Shown here: positions 10,521-23,249 of the stretch, in pieces
How positions within the stretch are numbered: position 1 is the first letter of the stretch
Layout of the letters: the number at the start of each line of letters is the position of its first letter
From: Aphis gossypii
Taxonomy: Eukaryota; Arthropoda; Insecta; Hemiptera; Aphididae
Direction of reading: 5' to 3'
NCBI RefSeq assembly: GCF_020184175.1
Contig: NC_065531.1
Span: 73,812,604-73,876,603, forward strand
DNA length: 64,000 bases
The notes under the pieces: generated by a model
Seen by the model: only the letters and a program-made list of their open reading frames with translations
Databases searched by the model: none
Told to the model about the DNA's origin: nothing
Position numbers and translations under genes: made by a program

Positions 10521-12570
10521 GTAGGTACATGTGTAAATAATATATCGTGTATATTATACACGAGCTGAGATCTATTATAATATTTTGTAGGCAAATAACA
10601 ATAATGTACACGATAATGTATGTCACACAAAATTTGCTATAAATTAGTAAAAAAAAAAAAAAAAAGGGTTTTAGTTATTAAAGTTTTATTTAAGTAATCA
10701 TCTAAAGTTCAAAGTTATTAGTTAAAAAAAAAGTTTGATTGGATAAGAAAAATTGGTATATAAAAAAGGGTTTCATTTAATAAATTATGAATTTAGATTA
10801 TTTAAGGAAAACATCTTTAAAATCGAAATAAGGATATATTTTTCCAAGTAAAGAGCGGATATGATGATCGAATTCACAAGAAAGGTAATAAAATCATAAC
10901 TTAATTTTAAAAATGTTACGAATATTTTTTATCAATAAATAAACCACTATACTATAATAATATAATGTATAATATAGTGGATATAAAATAAATATTTAAG
11001 AGTTCATAATTATTTATGAATGGTTGACAGAAACTGTTGACATAGTGACGTGGTGAGCACAGATATTACAATTTGTTACTTATAAGTTATAACTGCCAAC
11101 TGGGACGATAAATTAAAATAACTGAAAGCAATTATTATGTAAATACTAAATATTTAGGTTAAGTTATTAAGTCACTTGTATTAAAAAAAAAAAAAAAATA
11201 ATTAACCTTAATATAAAATAATGAAAAATTCCCCTACTTTGGAGAAACGATAGGCTACTCGTCGTAAAGTGACAATTATAGGAGCTATAATTGTTGTTTT
11301 ATTACGAATGGAGGACTAGACATTTATTTTATAATGACGTACAAAGTAAAGTATACATTGTAAGTGTAAAATAGTGCATGCAATAATATACAAAATGATC
11401 TTCATTAATGATGAAAAATAAAAATAACGTAACTTATGCTGTGAATTGTGATGAATGATATTTTATGGCACCTAATAAGTTAATATAACCATAGTTTCGA
11501 AAAATGTGTTCCCTCAACATAATTTACTCAGAATAGAACATTAACCTATACAATTTAAGCAACTGTGTTTCTCTAAATAAAAATCAACTGCCATTGCAGA
11601 CCTAGAGGCATGATTAAAAAAATAACACATATTTTTGTATAATGATATTATGCTGTATACATTGTCGCTGCAATTTATATTATGTAATTATTATAGATAA
11701 TAACTAAGAAATGAAAAAGGTGCAGTTAAAATAAAATTATATAGTCTTAAAAATATTTCTATGATTGAGGTAAATATTGAGCCACCCCGATTCTTTTTAC
11801 CATTTCTGCAGTTCCCCACAATAACTTTAATAAATTACCATTATTTATTGAGTACATAATAAAATAAAAAATAATATTTTTTTCACGATATACGACGAAT
11901 GCTGCTAATAGTTTTCAATGAATTTATAATGTTCATTTATAATTTTATCAGGAAAAGAATTTTAAATATTGTAATTATTTTTATATTTGTATACCCATAT
12001 AATAATATTTTAATTAACACATTTCAATTTTATTGTAATATATAAATTGTTTATATATTTAACTAAATATTTCCGATTTATCTTTATTCTTTAATAAAAC
12101 GGCAACATATTTTAAGATCAGAATAGCCAAGTTTGGAAAGACTATAACGCATTTTACACAATGAATAGTTGTACAATGTACACAACACAATGTGCACTAC
12201 ATTTTTAATGCGAATAGAATATGCGTGAGGTAAATTTTGACGATACTAATTATAAATTTATAATTCAAATTGAGCTTTCTCAGAATTACTTATTAATATT
12301 CAACGAAAATAAATATAATATTTACACACACATTAAACTATATTTGCGGGTAACAATATATATATTATTATATTATTACGTCGTCGTTAAATATAAATGC
12401 ACTTGAGTAATAACCTAGGCTTTTATAGTTATATACTACAATACACTGTATTTTATGTAAGTAAACTGATTTTTCAACACCCAATTACATATCTGCAAAG
12501 CAAATGAAAACAGACAAATTAATGTCTATGTATCCAATCGACAAGAATTTAAATTAAATTACGTAATAAC
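10521..12570. other. AT-rich stretch, no gene recognised
   Basis: A-runs at 10,650 and 11,184, the latter flanked by a short inverted repeat (AGGTTAA near 11,156 and TTAACCTT near 11,204). No coding signal. Confidence 0.4.
11272..11294. repeat. Short perfect inverted repeat (10 bp arms, 3 nt loop)
   Basis: ACAATTATAG, then GAG, then CTATAATTGT. The arms are exact inverted copies. The short loop would allow a hairpin. No terminator or transposon context is evident. Confidence 0.8.
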
Positions 12571-12577
12571 AAGCGTC

Positions 12578-12625
12578 ATGGCTGATGTAAGTATTTATTA
12601 TTCGAACTGAAAATAAAATGTTCAG
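12578..12625 (+). CDS. Possible start-codon exon (MAD then splice donor)
   Basis: ATGGCTGAT at 12,578 is followed at once by the donor GTAAGTAT (12,587). The G after the ATG favours initiation. A second strong donor, TTCAG/GTAAGT, follows at 12,626. The frame from the ATG would stop between the two, so the first donor would be the productive one. A first exon carrying only three codons is common in insects. No promoter element or next exon was found. Confidence 0.15.
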
Positions 12626-12700
12626 GTAAGTTATTATTTTAAAACACTTGAAAAATCAATTAACATAACAACTGCTATATATAATATACATAATGTTTCA

Positions 12701-12760
12701 CTAAGCATGCTCACCTAGCTAATCTTTTTTAATAATGAATTTATTCAAATTCTGATTTAC
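12701..12760 (+). mobile_element. Terminal fragment of the foldback MITE family
   Basis: The words GCATGCTCACC and AATAATGAATTTATTCAAAT followed by TCTGATTT match the outer end of the element at 16,892 (GCATGTTCACT, AATAATGAATTTATTAAAAT, TCTAATTTTC). The match fades after about 60 bp and no opposite arm is seen, so this is a solo end. Confidence 0.5.
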
Positions 12761-15545
12761 ACTTGTAAATATGTTATAATATTAATTATTAATAATATGT
12801 ACGGTATCTGTAATGTATAAATAAATCATCTAATCATTTTAAAAATTATTTTTTGCATAATTTAGTATCTCGGAAATTGAATTATACTGCAGAATTTAGA
12901 TAGGTGCCATAATTTATAAATTATATACCTAAATATATAATTTAACAATGCAACTACCATAAAATGCATCTATCACGTGGAATTACTTTATACATTTAAG
13001 GCTGTGTAATGTATCAAAGCACAGAGAACCGTGAGAGATTAAAACCGCATTATAGTCTACATTTAGGTACTGGGTTAATAATTTAATTGACATAATAACG
13101 TATATATTATGTATTGTATCGAATGAATGACGGGTAGGTATAGCTTTGTTGTTGCTGCTGTTAGTCACTAAAACTATGAATTTGTTTTTGGTCTATTCAC
13201 TTCATCTAGTCGGAAAATCGTTAAAACCGTAAACGAAACGTCGTCGTAAGTGTTAATGATTTCTTACTGGACTAATAATTTATTTTATGTTTGGTGTAAC
13301 GATATCTATAACGCGCTACGTATAATAAAGTAACTCATGAAAAAAGTTTCAGTGTACCTAACGTGATTTTTTTTTCAACGGATATTATTATAATACTAAA
13401 CTCGTCGATTAATACTATTGTTTAGGAACATTTAATTGTTTTGATGAAATCTTTACATGATAATGTGATATTATACAGAAAAAGTGTCGACCCTTCGTGG
13501 CTATAGGTACAGTTTAATATAATATAATATTGTCGTTAGTTTTTTGCTCGATTTAGCTACAGCGTGTGTGTGAAACCGAAAATAAAAACAAACCTACTCC
13601 ATGAATATTCCGCATACCTATCTATCTGCGGCACACTCGAAAATATATTTAAGTATATATATATATATATATTATATGCACAGCGCAACGTATACGAACC
13701 CTTCAAAGATCCGAAGAGAGACAGTTATTTATTATAAGGAATGAAAAAATAAATATATTTCAACCGTTTGTCGCGGGAGAATTCGTACATTTTTGTTGGT
13801 ACTATAAAGATATGTATGCATACCCGAGCGTCGGCGTTTAAATTATGGACGTAACTCAAGTAGAAGGTATTGGTAAAAATAATAAAGCGCTTATAGTTGT
13901 ATAGGATTTTCTGGTTTAGCGTGACCAACGAAAACGGCGAATCCATCAGAGCGCCTTAGTGACTTACATAATGTTATACACTAAGCTTACACGACTTACA
14001 ATTGTAACGCATAAACTCTAAGAACAATATTATAACGTTCTGCATATCTCTTTTAGTAGGATTGTTGTGCGGTATTTAAGTGTATACATTAAGTATACCG
14101 AATATTATCGAGTGGAATTCGCTTTCCACAAATACAAGCATTTATACATTTATATCTGTATACAATTTATACAGTATGATGTGTAATTCTTTGTTAGTTT
14201 TTGAGTTATAAGTATATAGTATATATACTATATACTATATACGTGAATACGTTATTAATAAATCATCATGTTTTTATGCATAATAATTTAATAATTTAAG
14301 ATGTGAGTTTATGGCATATTTTCAATTTTATATCAAAAAAAAAAAATTGTTTGAATGTTTAACTGAAATTATATGGAACTTTGTACCATAAAATTCCGTG
14401 TTCACTTTTCATGCTATAATTATATTTGGAAAATGTTATCATATTACTTTAATATTGTTGAGTGAAGCAAATATTTTTTTGAAATCCTAGAATTTCCACA
14501 ACTGTAGAACCCAATACTGTATAAACTATCACACATTTTAATATATATTGCACATTTTTGAAATTTTAAACATCCGATTATTACGATACAATTATTTGAT
14601 TTATTCTCGTCTTCCATAATTTTGTGTACCTATATTAATAATACTGGTACGTTGCGTTCTGAACTCTGGTGGTTTACCTATTACACATTACCAGTGGCAG
14701 TAACACATCGATTTTTATGGGGTATTTTTTATTCTTGTAAATTGTATTACTTTATCTGTGAGCACTACCTTCAACCGAGAGTGCTTGATCTTTACTAGGT
14801 GTCGTCACGAAATAAATTTAATTTCATTGATTCTGTGGTATCGGGTTGACTACAACAACCGAATTGGTTTTAACACTTAAAAATCAGCACCAAGATTGTT
14901 TTCCGATATTTTATGCACCATACATCTAAAATGATTCCCAGTGGGATTTTTCTGTAATATAAACTCCTGGGCCTGTTTCTGTACAGAATATAATAAAACG
15001 TGCCAAATCATTATCGATATGTCTACCAACACACAATAAGATTGAAGGTAAACAATAATAAATAATTTTAAATGAAATTTCACGTATTGAATGTTGAGTA
15101 CAAATATATTTACTAATATCAATACAAAATATATGTATTTCACTTGCGTAAACAATTTAAAACAAATTAAACTAATCGTTTTTTTTTCAAAGGAAGCTAT
15201 GGAACCATTTAAAATAATAATTTAATTCAGGAACTGGCACTTACACAGTTTTACCCTATATATTATATGCATACTTAACTTATCTCTATACGTAACGACT
15301 AAAAAACCGTGATTTAGATGTTGCGGAACGAATTCGCATTAACCTACCGCAAAAAAACCTAAATCCTTATTCAGTGTTTGCAGTGACTATACGACCGCTC
15401 ATAGTTTGAGTGGAGTGGGCGCGATTCAATATGGATATTAATGGATTATAACTGTATTAGCAGTCACTCAAGTATGAAAATGTAATGTGATTTAACAGGT
15501 TGACTGCTATGCTAAAACTATGACACTTGCTATTATCTCAATGAA
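12761..15545. other. AT-rich stretch, no gene recognised
   Basis: TA runs near 13,655-13,675. Unrecognised frames of 73 codons (13,725-13,946) and 92 codons (14,877-15,155), both minus, show no motif. A CpG-richer patch occurs around 13,690-13,960. Confidence 0.4.
14212..14235. repeat. Perfect 24-bp TA-rich palindrome
   Basis: The left half is GTATATAGTATA and the right half is its exact reverse complement. It is a simple-sequence palindrome able to form a cruciform. No function is implied. Confidence 0.75.
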
Positions 15546-15612
15546 GGATCTAATGATCCGACAGTATATTTTTACTAACAGGCTCTGTATAGGGTCTTCG
15601 AATCCTATACAG
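15546..15612. repeat. Two adjacent short hairpins
   Basis: GGATC-TAAT-GATCC (15,546-15,559) is followed by a longer perfect inverted repeat. That repeat is CTGTATAGG (15,585-15,593), a 10-nt loop with TTCGAAT, then CCTATACAG (15,604-15,612). The loop plus CC resembles a tRNA T-arm (TTCGAATCC), but no A-box, acceptor stem or anticodon arm was found, so it is not called a tRNA. Confidence 0.6.
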
Positions 15613-15672
15613 TTTATAAATTAATTGCTATGCCACGTAGAGTCCTGAGCCAACTGTCACGTCAATACACAA

Positions 15673-15885
15673 TTACTCGTGTACACGGAAAAACACTTTG
15701 GCATGGTCTCCTCGGGTATCTATTCCTTGAAACGGTTTTGAAAAAAACCAATACTCTCCTGCAACATTTCTCGTCAAAAAGTCACCGTGCACTGCAGTCG
15801 AACTGTTCGTGTTGAACCAATGCGAACACACACAAAACAACTTGTTTGGGGCGGCTGAATGTTGAAAAAAATAAAATAATTAATA
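15673..15885 (-). other. Unassigned minus-strand open segment of higher GC
   Basis: A frame of about 70 codons without an internal ATG start runs from 15,885 down to the TAA at 15,673-15,675. It includes NTNSSTAVHGDFLTRNVAGE and, after it, YWFFSKPFQGIDTRGDHAKV. The GC content is clearly above its surroundings. It may be a decayed exon or transposon piece. The opposite strand also has a 61-codon ATG frame (15,630-15,815), so coding direction is uncertain. Confidence 0.15.
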
Positions 15886-15967
15886 TTCCGCAAGACTAGT
15901 TTTTAATATCTTCGCACTTAAACGCAGCAATATACTCTGCAGCAGTCTATCGTTGCTAATATGGCAC

Positions 15968-16560
15968 GTATACATATATATATATATATTATATATATAT
16001 TATTCACACATAGAGACACGCATCACAGTCATCAGACACGTTTAACTACAACTAGCGCTCGGAAACGGAACTAAAATATTATAAAACCTACGACGCTATT
16101 ATACAATATATACTTACATATTATTATATACTATAATCGTATGTACTCGTAAATTAATCCGACGTGAGTTCACGCGGGCACGCGCCGCCCGCGCGCCAGT
16201 ATCGTGTCTGGTCGTTTTCCAAACCGACAAAATATTTCGTTTGTTTTGTACCGTCGAAAGTTTATTAAAACGGCGCTATCGCATACGACCGATATAATAA
16301 TAATAATATATATATATTTTTTATTCGCCATAATATATGACGGCGGGCGCGGAGAGAGGTTAATATCATTTTTATTACATCCCACGCCCCAGTCGCACCG
16401 TCACCCGGTCGGCGGCAGTAGCGTGCGATCCGGTGGTTGTTATAATGCAATATAAGTATATACACACGCGGACGCGAAAAAAATATATACGATATTATCA
16501 TACGCGGCGGCGGCGCACGCGATGTCGGCAGCGATTTTTGTTGTTTTTTTTTTTTTTTTA
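15968..16560. promoter_or_regulatory. TA repeats followed by a CpG-rich island
   Basis: (TA)n runs at 15,974-16,004 precede a stretch from 16,160 to 16,540 that is rich in CG (for example CGCGCCGCCCGCGCGCCAG at 16,181-16,199). Such islands in AT-rich insect DNA often mark promoters or 5' UTRs. No ATG-plus-donor or clear TATA could be tied to it. The overlapping frames of 68-83 codons are products of simple sequence. Confidence 0.2.
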
Positions 16561-16891
16561 CAGTTATTTATTTTTCATATTGTTTCGGTATTTGTGTGTG
16601 TGTGTCTGTGTTTATGTTGAACACGAAAAGTACGTGTAATAACACAAACGATATAATATCATATATATATACGAATATGCGCGGTCGCCGCCGGTGGATT
16701 AGAAGGAGAAATCGCATTATTATTATTATTACTATTATAGTCTATATAATACGCGTTCGTATTGTAATATATACAAAATAATGTGTATCGTGTATGATTG
16801 TGGTTTTTTTTTTGTTTTAGTATCCCACACATTATAAATATAATATCATATAGGATGTGATATGTACACATAATACACGTGCTTACGCATA

Positions 16892-17612
16892 TAGGGTGAA
16901 TCGCCGAGCATGTTCACTCTCGTTTCATTTTTTTTTTTTTTTAATAATGAATTTATTAAAATTCTAATTTTCGGAATAACTTAAAGACTATATTTTAAAA
17001 TTAATGAGATTTTTTATACTATTTTTAAGGAGTGTCCTGTGACAATACAAACTACTGTTTTTGCGGCGAGAATCCTCCTTCCTTTTTACTTTAAATTATT
17101 TAGTGGATAACTTTTTTTTAAAAAATTCGATGTACCTAATTTAAAATTAGAAAAAATAGACGGTATGCAATTAAAATGTTGATATTAAGAATAAAATTCC
17201 TTAAAAATAAGAATAATTTCCATAATTTGGCATATCATATTTATTGTACTCAGGTCACTTATACATGCATTATAAATGTTAATAGATTAAATAAACTACT
17301 AAAATTCTCAAATCACTATAGGCCCCATTTATTTCAAAACCATAATCACTAGCCTATTATTTTTAGTATACGCGTTTTAAATATTCGAAAACTACTAGTT
17401 CAAATTGTAATTTTGTCAACATTTTCAGAAAAAAAAGTTTTTTGCTAAATAATAGAAATTTATAAATACACAGAACACTCCATAAGTAGCAATACAAATC
17501 TCAAGTATTTGAAAATATAATCTTAAAATAAAATTTAAAAATCCCGAAAATCAGATATTGAGTAATTGAAATATTGAAGAAAAAAAGAGATGATCATGCA
17601 TGGTGAACAACT
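16892..17612. mobile_element. Foldback MITE-like element with long, diverged inverted arms (copy 1)
   Basis: The left arm starts AGGGTGAATCGCCGAGCATG and the right arm ends with the inverse of a similar end (ATGATCATGCATGGTGAAC). Matching inverted segments continue inward. GGAGTGTCCTGTG (17,029-17,041) pairs with CACAGAACACTCC (17,469-17,481). TTATTTAGTGGATAACTTTT (about 17,096) pairs with the inverse of AAAAGTTTTTTGCTAAATAA (about 17,433-17,452). Arms are about 300 nt long and about 70% alike by eye, around an unrelated AT-rich centre. No transposase frame is present. At least five further copies or half-copies occur in this window. Boundaries are approximate. I could not fix the target duplication. 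Confidence 0.65.
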
Positions 17613-20258
17613 GTACATGCTTATAGTGTGTGAATATATTATACCAGACGATTATGTATTACTAATATATATACATTATAAACAGTCAAAAATTATAATC
17701 ACTATAGTATATAACATAACATGTGGATACAACATTATAATAATTTATACAATATTTATACAGTGACTTATTAGAAATACTTTTAGACCAAGATGAAATG
17801 TATCAATCAATCGATTATTTGTAACAAACGATTAGTTTTATATTGACTATGAAAAAAAAACTAATTGTTTTAATAATATAAGATATATTATATATTATAA
17901 GATATGTATCGATATCTGTTTTTTTTAAGTCGAGTAACATGCTTTCATAAGAAAATATTCGAAGCCGAAACGCTAACCACCTACGCCGTGGCTGAACTAC
18001 AACAATAACAGTAAAGAACATAGTAGCCACTGACCAGGAGCTAATGCACTTAAAATAAATAAGAGTAAAAATAAACGAAATTAATTGGACAAGTGGAATT
18101 CAGTATCGATACGTAACGAAAATAAATATAAGATCATGTAGTACCGAAGTAGTATAAATTATAGTTTCGAAGTGTTTCAAATAACCGATGTGTTATTTCA
18201 ATAATCCGATTAATTTTCAATATTTTAATATACGCTGGACCGTCCCTATAGACATTTTGTTTCATTAACGCGATTGTATCAATTATTCGTTTTCTTATTA
18301 AGCGGCTTCTACTGTTTATATGAAACTCATGCTTTACAAATAAAACCATATTGTCAAATAACTTGAATAAAATGAAAAAATTACATTTTAAAGATTTTTT
18401 TTATTCCATTTGAAATCATGATTACTCGATGCAATTTTATTCTAATATTATCTCGCAAATCAAATCGTAATAGATACACACAATTAAAGCTCATGCACTT
18501 CTGATGAAAGACTCTTATAAATGATAAAAATATTTCAAATAGTTGTTGTGATTGTGAAAATGTCAACAATTATGAGCCCAGTCTACCAGTGCAAGTATTT
18601 CTGAGAAACAAGATGTAAAACTCGTAATTTTAACCTGTAAGATGATTTGTTGAATAGGAGCGTAGATATTTAATTTTTATACTTTGTATGAACAAAAAAT
18701 TAAAATATTATAATATTTTTATTAAAAAAAACATGCTAAACGCAAAATATTAATATATATTTTTTTTTAATTTAGTACTTAAATTATGATGTTCAAATAT
18801 CAAGTTATTTTATAAAATATAATATTCTGTTTTATTTAATATTTATATATGTAGATTTTAAGAAACTTTTAAAAAGGTTTTTCAATTATATAACTAAAAG
18901 TTTAGACTTAGTTAAAAAAAAAAAAAATCGAGTTAGTTATTTCGAATAACACATAACTTGAAGCATTTTTTAAATCCTCTTTCAACTTCATGGTATAGAC
19001 TTTACTCGACCTATATAGTCGTAACCAGAATAAACCTCGACAGCGGCGAATTTGTAGTTATTCCGGATTGTTGGTTTGGTCGTTTAACAATATTATCACG
19101 ATTTTCATAAACACTGATACAATGGAAATTTTAAACGATTAACATATTTTTCCGACGCACGTACAATTCATTCCACGGTAATTTTGTTTTTTTCGTCCGT
19201 ATACTGACCACTTCGGATTATTTTATAGGTATACTTATAGATGACGGTAATCTACTTTTAAAACCTTATAGTCACGAATTTCGGTGCTCGTAAATATTAT
19301 GCAATATGTATAAAGTGTGCTTTGGCGTATATAAAAATAAAAATTAATGTAACCTAAATGTCTTTGTTATAAGACTAATGCTATATTCTCGTGCTGTTTT
19401 AGATTTTATATACGAACATTAATTATTTTAATGAACCTCCGAATAAATAAAAATTAATGTTTTCTAAACGTTCGATAGCAACAACAACACTATTATTGTT
19501 TAGAATACGCATGACGCATCTAGAAATTCGGGCCACACTACATAATATATACTCTCTAAATGGAAATAATTAGTAAACTTTGGGTTTTTGTAAGCTGCTG
19601 TGCTGAAACGGTACTTGGATTTATGTGAGCCGTAAATAAAACGCACAAAAGCAAAGAGCGACAAAACAAAAAAAACATATCCGACAATATTTTCTGCGGT
19701 AAAAGACACACTTTGCCAAATCGACCCATTAAATTCTCTGGGCCGTATAAATCAGCCTCGGGAAAATTGCTCATTCCCAGATCATTTTATTCGGTTGTAT
19801 ATATATATATAATAGTGTTTGAGTACACAACTGCAATTATCGAGAGAAGAAGTGAAAAAAGTGCATCATAATATATAGGCATTATAATCTATATTATAAT
19901 CATGATTCATAAATATTATATACACATTACCATGCATTGCTATTGTTGCGTATTGGTGTGTGCGGTCTTGATAGAATAAATGATTTCCTCTTAAACTATA
20001 GTAATTATACAGATACCGACATTTTAAAATTAAAATGTCATATTTTTGGATTTTTTTTATAACATATTATAATATTTATTTAGATTTACTTTCCTTATAA
20101 TCTCCTATTATAGATAAATACCTTAAAGACGTCACTGATATATATTTTGTGTAACGAGTTATTCGTAAGATATAAATATATATATATATAATTATTATGT
20201 TTTTGTAAAGTTGACTGGTAATTAAAACGATACTGTGCTGTACTTAGTACAATATACA
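17613..20258. other. AT-rich stretch, no gene recognised
   Basis: A patch at 17,960-18,000 (minus: ACGGCGTAGGTGGTTAGCG then GGCTTCGAAT) recalls a tRNA D-arm and T-arm with the middle missing, but the spacing is too short for a tRNA. Minus frames of 60-72 codons at 17,815-18,569 and 19,500-19,774 are unrecognised. A TA run lies at 19,800-19,811. Confidence 0.35.
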
Positions 20259-20522
20259 ATGGCGGATGAGGAGGATCAGAGACAATTATTGGATTGAATT
20301 TTTTATAAAGCACGGTGGAAAATGGCTGTGGCGAGAGATCCCGATGGGAATCGCATCGCCGACAACGAAAGACGTAGGCACACACACACATATACAATGC
20401 ACTTAAGTGAATACATTGTGTGTATTATACTAAAGCGCGCGACGACCAGGAGACGCTGGAGACTTAATCGAATTCGATCCACGTCACACGCGTGCAAGAA
20501 TATTGTGTGTATATATATATAA
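20259..20522 (+). CDS. Two same-frame open segments separated by one TGA; candidate first exon
   Basis: ATG at 20,259 (context ACAATGG) reads MADEEDQRQLLD, then TGA (20,295-20,297). Exactly in the same frame the next codons are open and reach a second ATG at 20,322 (context AAAATGG) that starts a 66-residue ORF, MAVARDPDGNRIADNERRRH and onward, to the stop at 20,520-20,522. The first 18 codons after the second ATG use mixed, GC-rich codons. After that the frame falls into CA repeats, so a splice donor near 20,377 (GAC/GTAGGC) may end the real exon. Possible readings are a short upstream ORF plus main ORF, stop readthrough, or a pseudogene. A TTATAAAG lies at 20,302-20,309. No family is recognised. 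Confidence 0.25.
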
Positions 20523-23143
20523 AGGTAAAAACCGATTAGATTATGGCGAATTGCCAATTAGAAGCTCTTTGCATCGTCTAACCAACCCCCAACCACCCCC
20601 CCGTATCAACGGATGAGTCGACCTTTAGGTGATTAGACGACGACTGTCGTCCCTCGTCGAGTTACCGCAGCTTCGCCGCTCATCTATTACTAGCTGATTC
20701 TGGAAATCTATATATATATATATATATATTATTATCCTACCAAAGTCCCCAAACACCCACCACCACGGTCAAGAGTAAAGTTCCAAACCACTATATGTTA
20801 TACGTGCCTGTGTAGTGGTCACGACTGCACCCTGCAACATATTTCTCTTTCCCCGTTATAATCCTTATCCCGGTATTTCAATTGTATACACATAACATTG
20901 ATTATAACTATGCTTAGACCTACACAAAAAACATGTAACATTCAGTCTATATAGAAAATTCTTAATTTAATCGCACGCAGTTTTTACGAGTTATACAATT
21001 TATAATAACATCGGTCGATTACTATTTGATAATGTGCAAATTAAAAACTCTTATCATGAATATTTATAATATTATTATTTGTAAGCACGCATGAATTGTT
21101 AATTAAAAAATACTCGGAAAATTCGCAAACAATTACCCACAGGAAATTTTTAAATAATTATAACATGAAAATTCAAAGAATTTGAATGTATGGATAATTG
21201 TTGGATATTTTAGTGGTGGCTGATGAGCACGCTTTACATATTATTTTTATCACGGATATCAGAACGTTGGCTATATGTACCTATGTGGCTATGTGTAATT
21301 TTCTCAACGTAAACACGCTTTTGTATATTATGCGCATTTATGTATACATTAATATTATACCAATTACATATAGGTTTAAATGTTTACACACATACCGTTG
21401 CGGTTATTACCGTTATTATCGCTATTTTCGCAGTTATTGTTGTTATTATTATTATTATATTCGCATCGGAATCAAGTCGTGTGTCACCGCCACCGAGTCT
21501 CTGAAATGATTTTCGTGCGTTATAATATATTATTGTATTGCAGTAATAATTCGTATTACGACATAATATAATAATATTATACGTATGGTTGTCATGCCAC
21601 TGCCGCCCTGATTGTTATACAATATTTACATCGTTCATACCTGTACCTACGCGTACCGCCACGCCGTGTGCAATATTCTGTATAATTTGTTCGCTGATAT
21701 TATAATATAATACATATTGTTATATTATACTACCTATAAGTTATGTGTATTGTATAAAGCTTAATAGTTTCCCTAATCTATAAGGATCATTAAAGTATAA
21801 TGCAATATAATTGTAAATAAATACCTTCGATCGTAAATCCAGCGTATTAGTTATTATTATATAATTTGGTGTAACGATAGTTATTATGGCGATGACCACC
21901 ACCGCTTCACTATTAATATTCATCTCGATCATAGTTTATAATAAACCTAATTAAATCAGAAATAGGGTTTTCATCCATATTGTTGTGATCATATTATTAA
22001 ATTACTGCAAATCAAAATTATAATCGGACATACGTAACAATACACGAAAACCACTCGATTTGAGTACCGATGATGAGAAAGTATAATTTTTTTATAATTA
22101 GCATTGATAGTATTATTTAACATATTATACGGGTACATACCGTGCTCGAGGACTGAACACTGAAATTGAAATTAAAATCAAATATTTGAAAAAAAGACGA
22201 TTTTCGAAGTTCTAATCATTGAATACATAATGTTAAATATGCCTAAATACACTAAATACACGTAAATGTAGGGTCTTCAAATTATTTATGCTTATGTGCC
22301 CATATATTTTAGAGTATAATTAAAAATTGGAATGTAATGCACCACATCTATCGATCTATCTCATATTTGATTAGATTAAAATAATATACCAAGAAATCTT
22401 AGTGAATACAAATTAATAAAACAAGTTAATTATAGCTAATTCAAAACTATTTTTTTTATAAATAAAATAAATAATATTAAACCTATACAATATGCAATGA
22501 TTTTCAAATCGATATGATAACATACAATTTAAGGAGGCTCGTTATTGATGTTTAAGAATTTTGTTGTGGACCTCCTTCAAGGTATAATAACATGCCCCTT
22601 TAGTAACCCAGTTTCCAACAATACACTGCAAACTGCATGGTTAAGGCGAAATCGTGACGACGGTATTCTTGTCACACGAGTCTAACCTCTTACACACAAG
22701 TCATAACCAAATAACACGAGTCCAATTACACCATACCTCAATATGTATATTGTACAGTGTACATAGTAAATAATATCAAACATAATATAAGGCCGAATAA
22801 AGATAATAATAATAATAATGGTACAACAAACTACAAACATAGCACACGCGATGGATGTGCGACGGCGACGAGTGACAACGGCTAGAACGCGTCGCAAATA
22901 TTATAATATTTTGCTGGTAATATACTGTATACTATATAGCGTATAATACCAATTTAAATTAATGTCAATTGTACGACGCATGTTGTAATATTACTTTGAA
23001 GTTATGAACTTAACTATATTACATTATGTATTTTTATAAACTACAATATACCTACACATATAGTACGAATAAGTTAAAACGAATGGATACATGCAAAATA
23101 TAATAATATTATACTATAGAAATATTATGGTTTATTATTACAG
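20523..23143. other. AT-rich stretch, no gene recognised
   Basis: CpG-richer around 20,580-20,690, with a C-run patch (AACCCCCAACCACCCCCCCG near 20,583). A TA run lies at 20,710-20,729. The 103-codon frame at 21,198-21,509 ends in TAT/TTA repeats and has no ATG start. An AAT run lies at 22,805-22,818. None is convincing. Confidence 0.4.
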
Positions 23144-23249
23144 ACAGCGCCGAAGGATATTGAGAAATAATATTCGAAGACAAAATATTATTCGGATACT
23201 AAAACCAACTGATAGAACACGAAATCTAAATAAGAAAAATCGAATATAG
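23144..23249 (+). CDS. Candidate terminal coding exon with poly(A) signal
   Basis: An acceptor (GGTTTATTATTACAG) ends at 23,143. The second frame after it is open for 34 codons, starting QRRRILRNNIRRQNIIRILK and continuing basic to a TAG at 23,247-23,249. Overlapping AATAAA words follow about 30 nt later (23,275-23,290). Another frame (TAPKDIEK) stops early. The peptide is strongly basic, as in a nuclear or nucleic-acid-binding tail, but no motif supports that. An acceptor, open frame, stop and poly(A) signal in that order make it a reasonable last exon. Confidence 0.25.

Noticed and set aside
15585..15612. T-arm-like hairpin with TTCGAATCC
   Set aside because: The stem is 9 bp with a 10-nt loop, not the 5-bp stem and 7-nt loop of a tRNA, and the other arms are missing.
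17955..18000. tRNA-like words on the minus strand (GGCGTAGGTGGTTAGCG then GGCTTCGAAT)
   Set aside because: A-box and B-box-like words are only about 15 nt apart and no acceptor stem or anticodon arm can be folded. At best a decayed fragment.
21198..21509. 103-codon plus ORF ending in a tyrosine-rich tail
   Set aside because: The tail is encoded by TAT/TTA repeats and the frame does not start with ATG.
22130..22150. CATACCGTGCTC, shared with the insect microRNA miR-276
   Set aside because: Only about 12 nt agree, the 5' seed part of the mature microRNA is absent, and no hairpin precursor is present.
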